A stretch of DNA of 64,000 nucleotides, from assembly GCF_019059575.1 (NCBI RefSeq), contig NW_024882741.1, positions 124,001 to 188,000 of the forward strand, given 5' to 3'. The notes beneath the pieces are model-generated. The model did not search any database and was not told the origin of the DNA. It worked only from the letters and a program-made list of their open reading frames with translations. The stretch is from Amphibalanus amphitrite (taxonomy: Eukaryota > Arthropoda > Thecostraca > Balanomorpha > Balanidae). The position numbers were made by a program, and so were the translations under genes. Positions 30,501 through 45,500 of the stretch are shown here, piece by piece (within the stretch, counting starts at the first letter, position 1; the number at the start of each line of letters is the position of its first letter).

Positions 30501-33500
30501 TTTGTTCGTTTAGAAATGTCAAGGTGCCCTGTTTGTCAATGTCTTGATTTATTATGGCTGAAGTAATCGTAATCCTGATGATTAATGAGGCATCACTGTG
30601 TAAATGATTCGTCGGGGATTCCATTCAAGTTTCTTTCTTCCCAATTTCTTTTTCTGTCCTGATGTTAAATGTCAAGTCTTTCAAACCAAATCACCATGAT
30701 TACCGGATAATCCATCCTGAATGTTTTTTTTTACCATTGAACGACAACGCTGCAGACACGCCGGATGCAATCTAGTTGAAGATATCTTTTCATCGCCATC
30801 GTGCCTCTGTCCTGCAATGCCTACCAATGCTACCAATGCCTACCAATGCTACCAATGCCGGCATCGTATCCGTTTCACCGGAACAAAATACTCTGCATCG
30901 TTATAGCAACATACGCTCATACAGCGTCGCGGCCATTTTTGTAGCCGAATCTCATTTGGGACCGCGGTTGAAATTTGTATCGGATTATGATAAATGACAC
31001 TGTTTTTGGAATGTTGAACACGGGTCATTAGACGGTACCGGGATTTTTTGTGGAAGTGCCGCCGGGTAACAGCGTCGGAGTTTTGATCAATGATCAGTGT
31101 CTTTTCGACACAGGGAACCGCCATGCTACCCGTCCCCAAAGGACTGCGTAGAGCACCCGCTGGTTGTGCCCTTTACGTTATACGTTTACTGCAAATAGCT
31201 GACGAATAAAGCACCGAGAACCGTCGCGCTCGACCGCGTGATTAACCGTCTCTCTGTCTGTTTTCAGCCCAAGTGTCGTCTGACGGAGCTGTTCACCTGT
31301 GTGGCCGAACAGATGTGTCTTCAAGGCATGCAGGACCCCGACCTGTTCGGGCTCGCCGTCGTACTAGGTGAGTTCTCATCTGTTCACATGCTCACCTGTT
31401 CAGGAATCGGGGAGCTGATCCGCGTGCTCGCGGCCCTCACGACCATGGATTCCTGACTTGTGGCCTGTTGCCTCAACCGTGATACAGGTTAGATCTGATG
31501 CACTTCTGGGCTTGCTAAATGGTTGTGATGAAAATCACGCGCGTGATCCCGATAACTTCGTTAGTCTTTCGTCTCAAGTCAGGATCAGTATGTCCTCTCC
31601 TTTCGGCATTATGTATATGCTGGGCATTCCATGCTCATTCCGCATGTTGTCGCCAGGCCTGCGAAGCCGGTTGTGCGTATTTGCTCCTCCACTGATAGGC
31701 CTGCTGCCTCTGTTGCCACCCCTACCCCTACCTGTGGCCAAGCTGAGCTACCGACACGATACAAGCCGTTGGGTGAATTCAAACACTAGACGCGGTACCT
31801 GGCCGTCCCTGGCGCCGGGAGCGGACGATCAATTACCTTACCCCTGCCGGCAGGGGTAGGGACCGTATAGTTCACGCACGCTCACATACCAATCCATCCC
31901 CACTCTTCCCTTCCCTCCCTCGGATTCCCGATGTCACAACAGAAGCCGGTCGGTGGCACGCGGGGTGCGGCGACCCCCGCCCCTCCCGCCCACGCGGCAG
32001 GGGGTAACCCTTCCCGGACCGACAGGCGGTCCAGCGTGGTCCCGCGATGGTCCGGCGCGGTCCGCGCGGATGGTCCCCGCGCGCGGGCGCGGCGCCCGGT
32101 CAGTGACCTCGGTCGGCTGGGGGCGGGACGGCGGCCGGTCCGGCCCGGCCCGGCCCGGTCCGGTTCAGCCGGTACACAGCACACAGCACACCAGTCAGAT
32201 GAACCTACCGGCAGGCGCCCAGCCGCGCAGTCGTGGTGGTTTACCAGAGGTTTTGTTTTGTGGGACACTCCCTCTCATCCCTGTCTTTGTGCGGCGCACG
32301 TCGTTTGATAAACACGGGCGTCTGCCTGCTGGTTGAACAGTTCACGACGGTTCCCACATTTCGCTGTTCCCATTAGCTTGGTGAAAACTCTGACTGCTAG
32401 TGTGCGCTCTTTCTCCCACCCTCCTAATCACAGTCATCAGCGGCTCGCCCGCGGCTCTGCTGTTCCTCGCCTCGCGGTGGCCACGCACACACACACGCAC
32501 ACACTCGTAGATACCCACACACGCACTCTGCCACGGACAGCGGCGTTGGTGTTGGTCCGTGAAACGGCCCTCGGACAATAGTGTCGACGAACGGCGTGCC
32601 ATGAGGCCTCGGACACAGCCCGCGTCACTGGGACGTTCCGCTCGACGGCGTATGTGGCGCACTCGTGCCGATGACGCCGCGCCAGAGACGATCGCGCCGT
32701 GATGGAGACGATCGCGCCGTGATGGAGACAATCGCGCCGCGGCGGTCAGACTGCGCTGGGGATGTCAGGTTGTGTCGTAGATTTCAGATTGATTTGTGAC
32801 TGCGCTGTGATGGACTAATGAGACTGGAAATTAGTCTTGTCTACCCGTGGGCATTTGCATGGTCTCGTGTCCCCGTGTTTTCGATTCTTCTTTGTCCAAA
32901 CTTGTGCTCTCCTCCACAAGTGCTAACGTTATCTCGTGTCTCCTTGTTTGTTTTCTAGCTGTTCCAGCTGCCTGCCCTCTAACCTTTTGCTCCTATCCTT
33001 CGTTAGCGTTTGCGCTATCTCTCGTCCCAGTGTGTTCAGATGTTCGCTATCTAACCCTTTGCTCTCCTCCTCAGATGGCGAGTACGTGTTTGTCGATCCG
33101 GAAAACAAGATCGGCAAATACGCACCCAAGGCGTGGAAAGCCTCGCAGACCGATGTGAGTACACGTGCGCACGTGCCTGCTGCTGTGTGTCTGTCCGTGT
33201 GCTCTGATTGGGGATGTTTGCCAGTAGTCCAGAGCTGCTCCATGTTCTACAAGACTGGCTGGTACGACTGTATCAGAGAGGTTGATCAGCTAAACAGCCC
33301 AACCTCCTGCCCTCCTTGCTGACCTACCCAAAGCATGCTACCTTGAAAGGAGACTGTTCTGTATGGCTGTTTTTTTTGCTGGGTGGGGGTGGGTCGCGAA
33401 ATCTATTCTATAACGACAATCGCTGCTGGCGGATTCTGACTGATTTGCGCGTGTAGGGTCACTCAGACGTGCGTTATCTTGTTATGAGTGCCTTATCCAT

Positions 33501-36500
33501 ACCATGGCCATTTTCGAACGGCATGGACACAACTTTCACCGTTCTCCGTATCATGTCGGTGGCTGACCTTTTGGCCGACCTTGTGCCTGACATATGCAGC
33601 TATCGCCTTATTATTAGATTATTACTATACCTTATTACTCTCTGTAGATTAACTTGAATAGGTAAGCAGACCTAACACTATTGTTCTCTTCACGACGTAA
33701 ACCATGCAGTACCCAACGGGACGGGTGAAGTGTGTCCGAATCAGCGCGGTGAATAATTCATTAGCTGGTAACTCAACGGCACATGATGATCATTGTCGCC
33801 TTGTCGGACAGCGCAGCCTCGGCTCTGACACCTCCGTATGCCGGTTCGGTATCGCTGATCTCGAATTCCGGGCTAACTAAGGCGCCTTGCACCCCGCGGG
33901 GTGTACCCGCTGACCTTTTTGTTTGGTATGCTGCTCGTGCGGGTGCTTGTATCTGTGCCATTTATCTGTTCCTGGGGACGCGTGCTAGCAGTTCCCGTGC
34001 AGTGAGTGGTAAAATGAGTCGTCCTTAGCTGGTAAATGTCCCCAGATCTGGCGGCGAGTGGCTCTCGTATGGGGATTTTCTACTGGCGACATCGTTCAAA
34101 GAATGTGACAGCGCCGGACCAGCCAGTTCGGTCACTAGTCTCAGGTCCGGGGTCGTTCCTCTAATACTGTGCGTGCCTTGTTAGGCTACGTATGACCTAA
34201 AGCGGGTAACTCTCTAGCTCCGGAGAGCTCTCGATCGTGACACTCATCCGGGGCTGCGAGATGGAAGGCACGGCTTTCGAATAACTGCAACGCTCGTGGT
34301 ATAGTGTTCCACCATGCCCGGAATTCGATATCATCATCTTTTTATGCCTAGACTCATGGTTATCGACATTCTTCAGCAGCCATTGGCTCTTTTACTGCCT
34401 CAAGCTTCTGTCTCATATCGATGATTTCCTTCACTCAGTTCCATTGTCATTGCTCTCCCATCCATCCACTCTTACAGCCGTGCAGCAACCCTCTAGCAAA
34501 CCTCTCTCCCTCACGCCAGTCCCTCAATCACTGTACCACAATCTCCTACCTATCCAGCCTCCTCACCGGTCTTCTCTATAGCCTCCGAGGCCGCCGGACG
34601 GCCGTTGTGGCCTCACCTACCTCGGCTGGCCGGTCCCGGTACATTCCAGGCGTCTGACATCAGGCCGGCAATGCGGCGGGTCGGGCTGGGAGCTGGGTGG
34701 GCTGGAGTAGACAGGAAACGATTGGTGAGACAGTGATACCTTCTTGGGGAGGCTAGAGTCTTCCATGAGACAGGAGACGATTGGTGGGGCAGTGATACTG
34801 ATGTGAGCTGGAGTTGGCAGCGAGATAGGAAGCGATGGGTAAGACAGTGTTACTGGTGGTAACGCCTAGGCCCAGGTCATCCCCAGTTGAGTGTTCGTCT
34901 GGAGCCACGTGCTTGAACGATGGCCGAGGCAGAGTGTGTGGGCGCAGTCTGACCAGCAGGACGTATTCAGGTAGCTAACTTGGCCAGCCTATGCCTCTAT
35001 ATCTCCTTCACCTGGGTCCAGACTTCCCGTTGCATATGCCGTGACCTCCCTTCCCCTCCCCTGCCGTCTACCTGGCCTCTCGTGGCTGACCCACAGCCAG
35101 ACTGCCCTCCCAAGACTGCCTGTTCCGCTCACCCTCCCTCCCTCCCCCCCCCCCCCACCGACCGGCGCTCCTCGTGCGGATGCCTGCATGGGCCGGCTCG
35201 GCAGCCGGGCCGACCGCCGATTTGCATTCTGTGAAGAGGCGGCGGGCTGGCCGTCCGCCTGGCAGCGGCTATTCGGGCGGGCGGTGGGCTGCCTGCATAC
35301 GGCATAGCTGGGCGGTGTACCGAGCGGTGGCCGAGCGGTGAGCCGAGCGGTGAGCCGAGCGGTGGCCGAGCGCAGCCCGCGCCGGCCCGCCGCGGCTGAC
35401 CCCGATCTGGCCGGCCGGTCCGCTGACCTTGGTATGCTGAGGCTGCGGACGCCGAGCTGGAGCTGGAGGCTGAGAGCTGGAGGCTGCGGCTGGAGCTGGA
35501 GTTGAGGCTGCGGACGCCGAGCTGGAGGCTAAGAGCTGGAGCTGGAGGCTGAGAGCTGGAGGCTGAGAGCTGGAGCTGGAACTGGATGTGGAGGCCGAGA
35601 CTGAGGCTAGGGCCAGTGTTAAGCTATGGCTACGACGAGGGCTAGAGCTGGAGATGAGTTTGGGCCTGGGTATGCGACTATGGCTGCGGCGGGGGTTCGG
35701 TGGCGAGGCTATGTGGCAGCAGTTGCATTCCATCTGTAACACCTACACGTTTTGTGTCCGAACCACTCATCCCCTACACATTTGTGATTCAGACATACGC
35801 GGAAAGTAATTGTTCGCGAAGTTAATGTGTCGTTCGCCATTCTGACCCAAACCGTTCTTTTTTTCAGGGCCTGGACAGCTCCAGGGAACCTCTTCTTCAG
35901 TTCAGCCTCCGCGTCAAGTTCTACGTCGAATGTCATTTTCTGCTAAGGTATGTTCGTCGCTGATTACCGTATAGTCAGACTCATCTGTTTCATTCCGGGC
36001 TGCCGGAACCCGTTGTGCCCACAGAGACCGCCGCCGTGCCGCGCTGTTCGCCCCCTTTGTGGCCTCCCCGCTGCCGATGCCGGCTAAGATAGGCGGCTCC
36101 GTTCCGTTTGCGGTCGCTGGCGGCATCCAGTGTTCGTCTGTAGCGGTTCGCCTGTGGTCGGCTACCATCTCGATATTTTTATCGAGCCGACAGCCTCAAA
36201 GCAGCACTCCTTAGCCGAACGGAAATATCTCATTGCCGAAAAAGTCGTGGCGTGCGCAGTTTTCCATGTTCTGACGGTGGCCGCACCATAAATTGGTTGA
36301 TGTCTGGACGATGGAGCGGACCGCGACTCGAATTGACGTGCTGATCGTGACGCGGGCCCCCGTTCAGGGCTGTTGTACGATGAATGCGGGGTGTGTCCGC
36401 GACTGGCTCACCACCGGCACGCAATACCGCCACTTATTTGTCGATAAGGGGTTCGAAACGACTTAAAGTCCATCCTGGATTGGCTCGTATTGTGCTTAGG

Positions 36501-39500
36501 TCCGGTATTCTGGTATTTCCGATAGGCGTTATCACAAGTGTATTCGCGGCCATTGGGGCGACGTAAGAAAAGAAGAAAACAACTGGCCCCAAGAACTTTA
36601 AATTATCAGTTAGCATGCACCTTTTCCTTGATATGTAGAGAATTTACCATTAATTGTTAGAGAAAATTGCATTTAAAATCTTCCATTTATGCTTTTTTTC
36701 ATCGTTTGCACAGTATGTTCTTTTACTAAGCTAGAAACACTAATTAGAAATAGTTCCTGCATCATCAAGAACAATAGGGAAGGCTTGAAGTGAATACAAT
36801 AATCTAAACGGTTTTGTAATCCATGTGAAGACACTTCTAAAATTGCCTGTAGAAATATTAAAGGCAAAAGTTCAACTTTTTCACAAGACGGATGGCTATA
36901 AACCTATTCAACGTGTGACAACTCAGCCGGTATTTCGTCGCCTACAGCCCAGCTTTCCCTAGTGACCGATAGAGGCGCTGCTATCGATGTCCGCCCGTGC
37001 CGCCTAACGTCACCGGCGGATTTGGAACCGTGAATTTTCACGAGCCCCCCAATAATCCGGTGTGAGAACTCAAGTGTTCATGTTCCGTATCGACCCTGAA
37101 TGCCGGTTGCCCTTTTCATTTGCAAACCACGTGAATAACTCTGTGTAATTTTATGTTGATGCAGCCACCCATTCCGGCACTGTCTCACCCTCACTTTCCC
37201 AGCTATGAATACCACAACCATCGTGTTAATTGCGTGTGACCTTCATGTACCTCATGTGTGACCCCTGTACGACCCCAGCGTGACCCGGCCGACCCTGTGC
37301 GACCCCGGCGTCTGATCTGACCTCTGCTCGTCGTCAGGGACCCGGTGAGTCGCCACCACTACTACCTGCAGCTGCGGGAGAACGTGCTGGTGCACCGGCA
37401 GTCGGCCTGCAGTCAGGAGGGATGGCTGCTGCTCGCCGGATGGGCGCTCCAGGCGGACATGGGCAACTATCCTGAGCACGCGTCGGCCGCGTACTTCCAG
37501 CCGACAGAGTACTTCCCCAAATGGGTGCGTATGCGATGAAGTCAAGACGGAAACGGGACGGGTTTTATGTCATGTGTTAATTGTGTTTTATCCCGATTGT
37601 GTTTAATGGTCAGCAATACTTCATCCCAACGACTTCCTTAGGCCTTATCTTTTAGATGATAAGTTACTAGCTAACTGCCCATTCGTTTTTGACCTGAAAA
37701 GGATTGCTAAAGATGTTATCCGAAAGATAGTGAACCGCGCTCAGGAACTATATGCGGTCAGGCTGGTCGGGATGGGTTTATGATGGTCTGAGCATTCTCA
37801 GTGATATCCTCTGGTCACGAGGGCCACGATCTCGTCCCTGAGGAATGCACAACATCCCTCCCCTCTACCTTGTAACTGGTCCCGTTACGTTTTATTATTC
37901 CGACAACTCAACGGCACCGATCACCTTAGACATAATTCACTTATGAATTGAATGCGGCAGTGAGTTATCATAAATGCAGCTGGATGGCGCATAGCCCATT
38001 TGGGGAAGTGCACTGTATGATTAATCGACGACTTACGGTTCGCGTTGTTAGGTGCATATATTGGAAAGATAGTCGAGTGGTACGCCCATATGGGGCGACG
38101 TTTTCGAAAGTATCAAGTGTCCAGCGATCCGCGAAGGTCATGGAAGAGTTGCGGACCTTCACTGAGTGTGGTAATTGAGTTTCCCTGGAGGTGGTCGACC
38201 GCCGCGCCCAGCGAGCGTTCAGGCGGGGCTGGGCGCGCGTGCGCCAATCAGGGCCGCCCTCGGCGGGTCAGCCGGGTCGCCGATGACGTCACACAGTGCT
38301 CCTGCGCTAATTGCGGCCGCTCGGCTCTGGGAAGGGCTGGTTCTCGGTGGCAGGAGCGGCACGGAGGCACCGTCAGGGGTACTTGTGGCTGGCTGCCGTG
38401 GTGTGAAGGGCTGCCCGGGAAGGGAACGATGGGAGGGGAGTGCGCCGCTCCCAGGGCGGTAGAACGCTCCCAGACGGCCGGGGGGCCGGGTCACGGGGTC
38501 GCCGTGTGAGGTTTACAGCAGGCGCCACTCCCGGCAGCGAGGCGCCTCGGGTGGGCAGACTAAGCTCGCCACGCAACTCAGAGAGATGGGAGAGAGAATG
38601 TGCAGACGTGACGCGTCAGTCTATGTGACGTGACTAGTCAGCCGGCCTGGAATGTAACGTGGGCGCACCTGTGACGCACGCGGAACAGGACCGACCGGCA
38701 GTGTGTTATACGATTCAGGATGTGGAAATCAGGAAGGGAGTCCCCTCACGAAGGATTCTCGTTTACTCCATCAGCGCGATCCTCTTAGCATTCCTCGAGC
38801 AATGTGCAACTCCTCAGATCCGTTGGTTCATCTTCCCAATCAGATTTCGGTCGGGAAATTTCGCTCCGTCATTTGCGTAGCATGCAACATTCCGCTTGCG
38901 GTTAATTCGCTAGGCTGTGACTGTACTCGTTTCTCCCTTCACTGTTACCCTCTGAGCCTTCTAGCTGAAGTAATGCTCATGCATTTGTATCCAGACCTCT
39001 TACCATTCTCCGATGCGCTCGTATTCTGTGAATTGTTTTACTAATAAATGCATATCACCTTATGACGAGCCCCCTGTCATTTCGCACATTCCCCATTGTC
39101 AACTTCTGACCTCTTCCCTTTCTCGGCAGCTGATCGCTCGGCTGGGTGTGGACGCCATTCTGAGCGCCATGCCGGCTGTGCACCGCGAGAACGCCAACAT
39201 GGCTGCGGGCGAGGCCGAGATGGCCTACATTCGGGAGGCGAGCTCCATGGAGGCGCCTCACAACCTGCACATCTACCGACTGAAGCGACGAAAGTCGGAT
39301 ACGAACGGCAGTGTGCTGCTCGGCATCTGTCCGAATGGCATCGAACTGTATCAGGTGAGGAAGGACGCCCGGAAAGGGTGGGAAAAGGAAAGGGTGGGTT
39401 AGGATAAGTAAGACACATAGGGTGGTGGACAGAACATTGATCGGTTACACGCAGGTGGGATGGGACGGACGGGTTCAGAAGGGGTAGTACTAAAGTGATA

Positions 39501-42500
39501 CAAAGGCAAGAAAGTCATAGGTTTGTACGTAAACAGATTTTATACATCTTTGGTGGTGCTAAGATTGCTGATTAGAGCCAGTGTGTCATGCGAATCAGCG
39601 GTCAGTATCAAAGTTGCCTACTACTTAGCAGCAAGCTTTGTTGAGCCACAGGTATGGCAGTCGCAGATGCCGTTTCGATGACTTGGTCGCAGTTTTCCTA
39701 CCTCACCCTGCCTTGCGACAATCCTGTGGTGGCCCTGCCTCCCAAGGAACGTAACAAGCCAAGAAAAGGTCATCGTTGTTGGCTTGAGAGATAGGCCATG
39801 AGTATATACCGCTCGGTATATGTATATCATTGTGGCTTTTGTGTTTATGTTTCGTTGACTTGGGAGTGCCCCGCGGTATCGAGCGGGCCATCGCGTGTTT
39901 TCACGCGGCCAGACCGACTTCAAAGCGCTGGGCCGGCGCGGCTCGGCCCGCTGGAGGTTTTCTGGCCGCCGCGAGGGTAGCGGCAGCGGCGGGCCTGCTC
40001 AGCGTCCACTTTCCTCGTCTCTTTGGTGACTCATTGCCCGACACTGGGTGACCTGGTATCGCGCTCCGGCGAATATTATTCCGACTCGCGTGCAAAAATC
40101 ACCTGCAACTCACCGAGAGCGCTGCCGACAAAAGTGCGGTGAAATGTCGGCGCGATTCACCGTGTGAGCACAATGTTGGAGTGCTGGTTTTGCTGCACGC
40201 AGCCCGGCAGGACATCGCCCGCAACCAGTTACCTGCGTGCGGCGAAACCCGACCTGGCCTGACACAAATCCAGTGCCGCTGCTACCTCACTGCAGAGCTG
40301 CGACCGATACTGACCGACTCCTCTCTGACCCATCCCTGGAAGTGCCGTCCGCTGGCCCATTGGTCGGCCGAACCCGCTGCCTCGCATGCCTTTCGATCTA
40401 GTCAGCCAGCTGTATCTCCGAATCGATCTGAACAAAAACCTGTCCCCGACCGGCCGGCTGGCCACACTGCATTCCAAACCTGCCTCCGCGCCGCCGCCGC
40501 CGCCGCCGCGCCGGTCGTGGGGTCTGTGGACCAAGCGCCGGCCGCCAGACTGGGCCTCTGCCAGCTCTGCCGTGTAGGTAACGTGGCTTTGGCACCGAGC
40601 CGAGCCCCCGGGGCTGTCTGCTCAGTTTGTGAAGGAGGGCAATGACGTACACATAAACTCGAGTTGATGAATTGCCCGAAGAAGTATATGTCTACACTGG
40701 ACAACGAGTGAGCCAACTTCGCTTGAGTTCGCCATACCTTACCACGTTTCATTCGCTCACCCCTTGGAGGGCCTCACGGTACTCGTGCCACGCCCACCAA
40801 CATCTATCAGACAGTCTCTCCGACCGGCCGGCCGGCGGCCGCTCCGTCTGCCTTGAGCCAAGAGGCGGCCGAGAGGCGGTCGCGGCCGCGCGGCGGAGTA
40901 TAGGAGTGCCTCGGACCGGCCGGCCGGCCCGGCGGCGCTGGCTGCTCCCATTCCGGGCGGAGGCAGCAGCGACCAGCGCGTGCCATCCGGGTCAGCCGGC
41001 GTGCCGGTGACGTCACGTACCTGGCCCAGCGGCCGGCAGCGCTGTGCTGGTCGGAGCTGGGGTTCTTGGAAGGACGATAGCATGGTGATGCTTTGTGAGA
41101 ATATGCGAGGATGAAAAAACAAGATGCTCTTGCCAGTGGCTTGAACACGACGTTAATTGCGCCTAAACGCAGCTTGGATTCTAGTAGGCATACATACCTA
41201 TTGATGCTATGGAAATTCATTGGCAAGAACCACGAGTCTCGCACTGCAGTCTCCCGAAGACGGGTTGGTGCTACTTTCTTGTTCACTGTCGCAGTCTCTG
41301 AGTTATCGCGCACTCGGGCGTTACAGTCTCCCGTCTTGGCTGGCCTCCTCGGTGGTCAGGACGGCCGTCCTTCGTCCCTCGGTCCCTGTCGGGCAGTTCC
41401 CCACATGACTCGCTCCGGCGGTGGTCACACCGCAATTATCAGCGCGTTTCCGGCGCACTGTCTCTAATGATGCGGCCAGGAATGCGGCCGAAGTCGCTTT
41501 GTCCTCTGTCCAGAGTCGCCGCCCGCGGGAGGGGGAGGGGAGAGAGGGAGGTGACTCGAGATCAGCAGGGTCACCGGAGGTCGTCCTGTGATCGTCGCGC
41601 GTCCACGGATGGCGACAAGCGTCTGCGTGCTTGGGCTGCTTTCACTGAGAGAGTGTGTTGGCGAAGGGAGCTAGTACAGAGCATCTAGAGCGAATGTAAT
41701 AGTGTGTGCGCCATGACGCAATGTCGAGCATCGCCGCCGGCGTAATGAGGTCACAGGGTCACCGAGGAGTGACAGCCGGGGTCGGAATTTCTCCAGATGT
41801 GGCGAGATTACGGTGTAAAATCCAGATCGTGACGTTCGGTGGAAGCTGCACGGTTTTCATTGTTCAATGTTTGACGGCCATTGTTGAGCGACGGGGAATG
41901 TTCTGGCGCAGCGGTAAAATGTCTGACCAGCTCGATTGAATGAATGGGTGCAGTATATCGTACACAAATTTTCCTGATTGTGTAGACCAACATGGGACAT
42001 CTTTGTTGCAGGAGGAGAGGAACAACAGTCGGAAATTGATGGCCTCCTTCGTGTGGACCAACATCAGCAAACTCAGCTTCGAGGTAAGTTGGTACCGGCG
42101 GCGACTGCATGTAGACAGTGTGTAAAACATCTGGTATTCTCTTATCGAAAGTATTACTCACCCCAACACAGATGTTATCCTTGAATGAATATCTTTATTA
42201 GAGCCATGCTGCATTGATATGAAGTATTTGCCTCCTTATCGGGGAAATATTTCCATGGACATGTTTTTGAAGGAGCTTAGATCAGCCGTGCTGCGGCTGG
42301 CTGGCCAGATTTCCTGTGCGATAGCCTATGGCGGCTGCAGACGATGTGGTACACCCCTGACCGGCTGTGTCGGCAGGGTACGGTCCGAGACTCGCCGTGA
42401 GGCCCCACTGGACGCGGCATACCATCGCGCTGACACCGCCGCCGCGGCCAAATTGGCGCTGAATTGTTGCGGTCGGGGTGTTTATTTTTATCGGGTTGTC

Positions 42501-45500
42501 TCGTCTCACGATAAGCCCGTTTGTTGGGGGAATCTCGGAGCTCAGCCTTGTCACCGCGGTGATATAAGTCAGCTTCATTGTTGAGCCGGACGGCTTTGGA
42601 ATCACTGTGCCCATACTCCTTAGCCATTCTTCGCTCTCTGCGGGCTTAGTTCCGTATATGCTGAGCCGCATTTGTTTGGACTTGCTACCAAACTATCCTG
42701 TTTGTAACACCGAGTAACGAGCAGTGGGGTCGTCTTTCATAATAAAGAGCGCTAGGTCGTTTCCCATGCCCCGGCCCCTGTTGGTCAGTCTAGCGCCGTG
42801 AGGTAGCCACCCCGGGGTCTAGTTATTCTTGCAAACGACGCTGTTGTGAAGTAAAATATGCCGGCGTTGGATTGGAGGGGCGGCCGAGGGCGCGGTCCGA
42901 CCGCAGACCTGGTCCCGGTCCCAGCCTCGGTCTTGGTCTGGTCCTGGTCTTGGTCCCCGGCCAGTGACCGTCGGCCCGGCTGTTCCGGACCATATAGCTG
43001 CTGTGCACTGAGGGCATACTAACCATGGACCATATGATAGCTCCTGGAATGCCGATATGATTTCTTGGGCAGTGACAAGATACGTTTGGGAAAGTATGTT
43101 CCATGGTGAAAGTAGATATATTTTACATAAGTAGCATACTCTTACAAGGCAGCTGGTCGGAGGGATAGCCTAAATAATTCGACATCCTAATTCCCTCCTT
43201 GGAGTGCCAGACGACGCTTAGCGCTCATATTTAATGTCTCTAGTCTCTTGTTACTTTGGCGTTTGTACACGCTATAATCGCGTGTCTCCACACCCATGTG
43301 ACGACACGTTCCAGCTTCTCACCTGCTAATGACGTGTTCACATCACGACCATGTGACGTGCTCACATCACGTGTGCTGAACAACTCTCTCGTTTTCCTTG
43401 CCACACGCGGATCATGAATTCCAGCCGCAATGCAATGTGCTCGAGTCCAGGATTGCATAGAGGATGGTTATGTGAAGATTGAGCGCAAAGTGATCTCGAT
43501 GATAGATGATCTTTCGAGTGATCTTCCGTCCGGTCGCCGGTAGTCCACTTTCTTCCGTACCGATGGGATGGATGGAACGCGGGCCGCCATTTCACCGGAC
43601 TGGCGGCGCCTAGTGATCGCGATCTCGCCCAAATAGCTGGAGATCGGGCCACATTCCGGCCGAGCTCCGCAGGCCGGCATCGTCCGCCGTCACTGATGAC
43701 GTCTGCGATGACGCTCTGTGATGACGTCCGGTGTCCTTTGATGACAATCTGTTTAGGTTTAGTTTCACTCAAATTCGTCTGCCTTTATGATGGCTATGGC
43801 CTATGGTATCTTTCTTGACACTTCTTTTGCAACTGTCTGCCATGATCCATGTAGCGTGGCAATCCAACATTCCACAGCTCGCTGCTACCTAGCGCTCGTA
43901 TTCACCTCTGTTCCCCCGTCCTTCTCCCCCGTTTTTTCCTTCCTCTGCGCCATTTCCCGTCCGCTCCTTCCCACAGCTCTCCGTCTCCTTCCTTTCTCCT
44001 CCCCCCCTTTCTTACTCCCCTCGGTCGTCGCCGACTGGCGGTGATTACCGCGCGCACTGTATCGTCTTCAATGAGCCGTGCTGCCACCGGGCTTTTCACA
44101 TACCGGCCGGCCAGCCGAGCGTGTCATTGTCCCTCCTCCCTCTCTCCCTCCCCTCTCCCTCCTCCCCCACCCCCACCGCCGCTCCGCCGCCGCGGCGCAC
44201 CTGCCATCGACAGCGGCGGCGACGGCGGCGTCTTGGGCGCCCTCTGTCGGATGGTCCACGCCCGGCGGCGGAAACTGGCCGAGCTGAGGAATTTACCCGA
44301 CGGCGCCGGACCGTGACGTCAGCGTCACGTCACGCCGTGTGACGTCATGGAGCCGTGACTGGGAGCGGTGCGCTGGGTACCGTGTACTCTGACTTGGTGT
44401 ACTAGCTAGCTGGCTGGACGAGCGCAGGTGTAGGGTCAAGATATGTAGTGACGATGGGAATGCCTCAAATCATGGTCGGTGAGCTGCGGGGTTCACCACT
44501 GACATTCCGGAGGAGTTGACGGGAACTCACCGATGCTGACTGGATGCAGGGGACAAACATGGGCTGGGCTGAGTTCCGGGATTCTTTGACGCGATTCCGT
44601 CGTAGCCTCCCGTGCCGGCCGGCCAGCGGCCCGGAGCGCCGTGCGTGGGGAGGATTTCGACCGCGCTCCGCCGCCGCGCCGCCGGCCGCGGTAACCTTGC
44701 TTTCTCCAGCAGGATGCTGTTGTTCCATTTCAGGCGCGGCACCGGCCGAGCAAAAACGCGCGTGCCAGGCGGGGCGGGAGGCGTCCGGGCGCAGGGAGGG
44801 TCACGGTGCCCTGTCAGAGCCCCGCTGAGTGCGGCCGCCCGGGTGACAGCGCTGAAACTGTCCCTCAGTGGGGGTCCGGCCAGGACAGAGGGTGTGACAG
44901 CGGACCGGCCGCGGCGCTGAGCGCACGAGAGATTGATGTCCTGCTGGGACAGACCCCAGATGCGACTAATTTACCTTGTGGGCCCAGCTCGACCGCGAGG
45001 GAGGGACGGTTGTATTGTGTAGGCTGTTCTCGGGTCAGAGGGCTGACGGGTAGGATCGATGACTGTTGGTGACACATACTGTCGTGAGTCCAGCTTGCGT
45101 CCGGCCTGGCTCACTGCGGAATGCGGCGTCCACCTCCAACGTTCCAAACCTCCGCCGGAATCCGTCTCCGTCGGAATCCGGCGACCCATAAACCACCGGT
45201 CGATTGTGCAAGGGGCCGGCGACCGGCGCTCGCCGCGCGCGCAGTGTCGTAACGCGCGCCCATGCCCGTTGCGCCACCAGCCAGCTCGCCGACTATGCCT
45301 GACACGCTGTCAGTCACGCCGGCAGACCTGTCGATGACCCCGCTCACCTCCCGCCGTTTGCTTTCAGAAAAAGAAGTTTGAGATCAGCGCGCTGACGCAG
45401 AAGTTTACGTTCTACACCAACAACGATGAGAAGTCGAAGCACCTGTTTCACCTCTGCAAGCAGATTCATCTGTTCACTCAGTCGGTGAAGGAGCGGCTGG

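Larger units (their letters stand above)
33155..35867 (+). other. expanded intron after coding exon 3
   Basis: 2.7 kb. Holds a roughly 57-bp tandem repeat (34705-34860), a poly-C run near 35143-35156, GAGCGGTG repeats (35325-35375) and a GAGCTGGAGGCT minisatellite (35440-35590). No coding content recognised. Confidence 0.7.
39355..45367 (+). other. expanded introns around coding exon 7
   Basis: Two introns (39355-42011, 42084-45367). GC-rich blocks at about 39890-41050 and 44060-44350, a GGTCTTGGTCTGGTCC repeat at about 42895-42960, TGACGT clusters at 43690-43735 and 44314-44347. No nested gene recognised. Confidence 0.55.
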
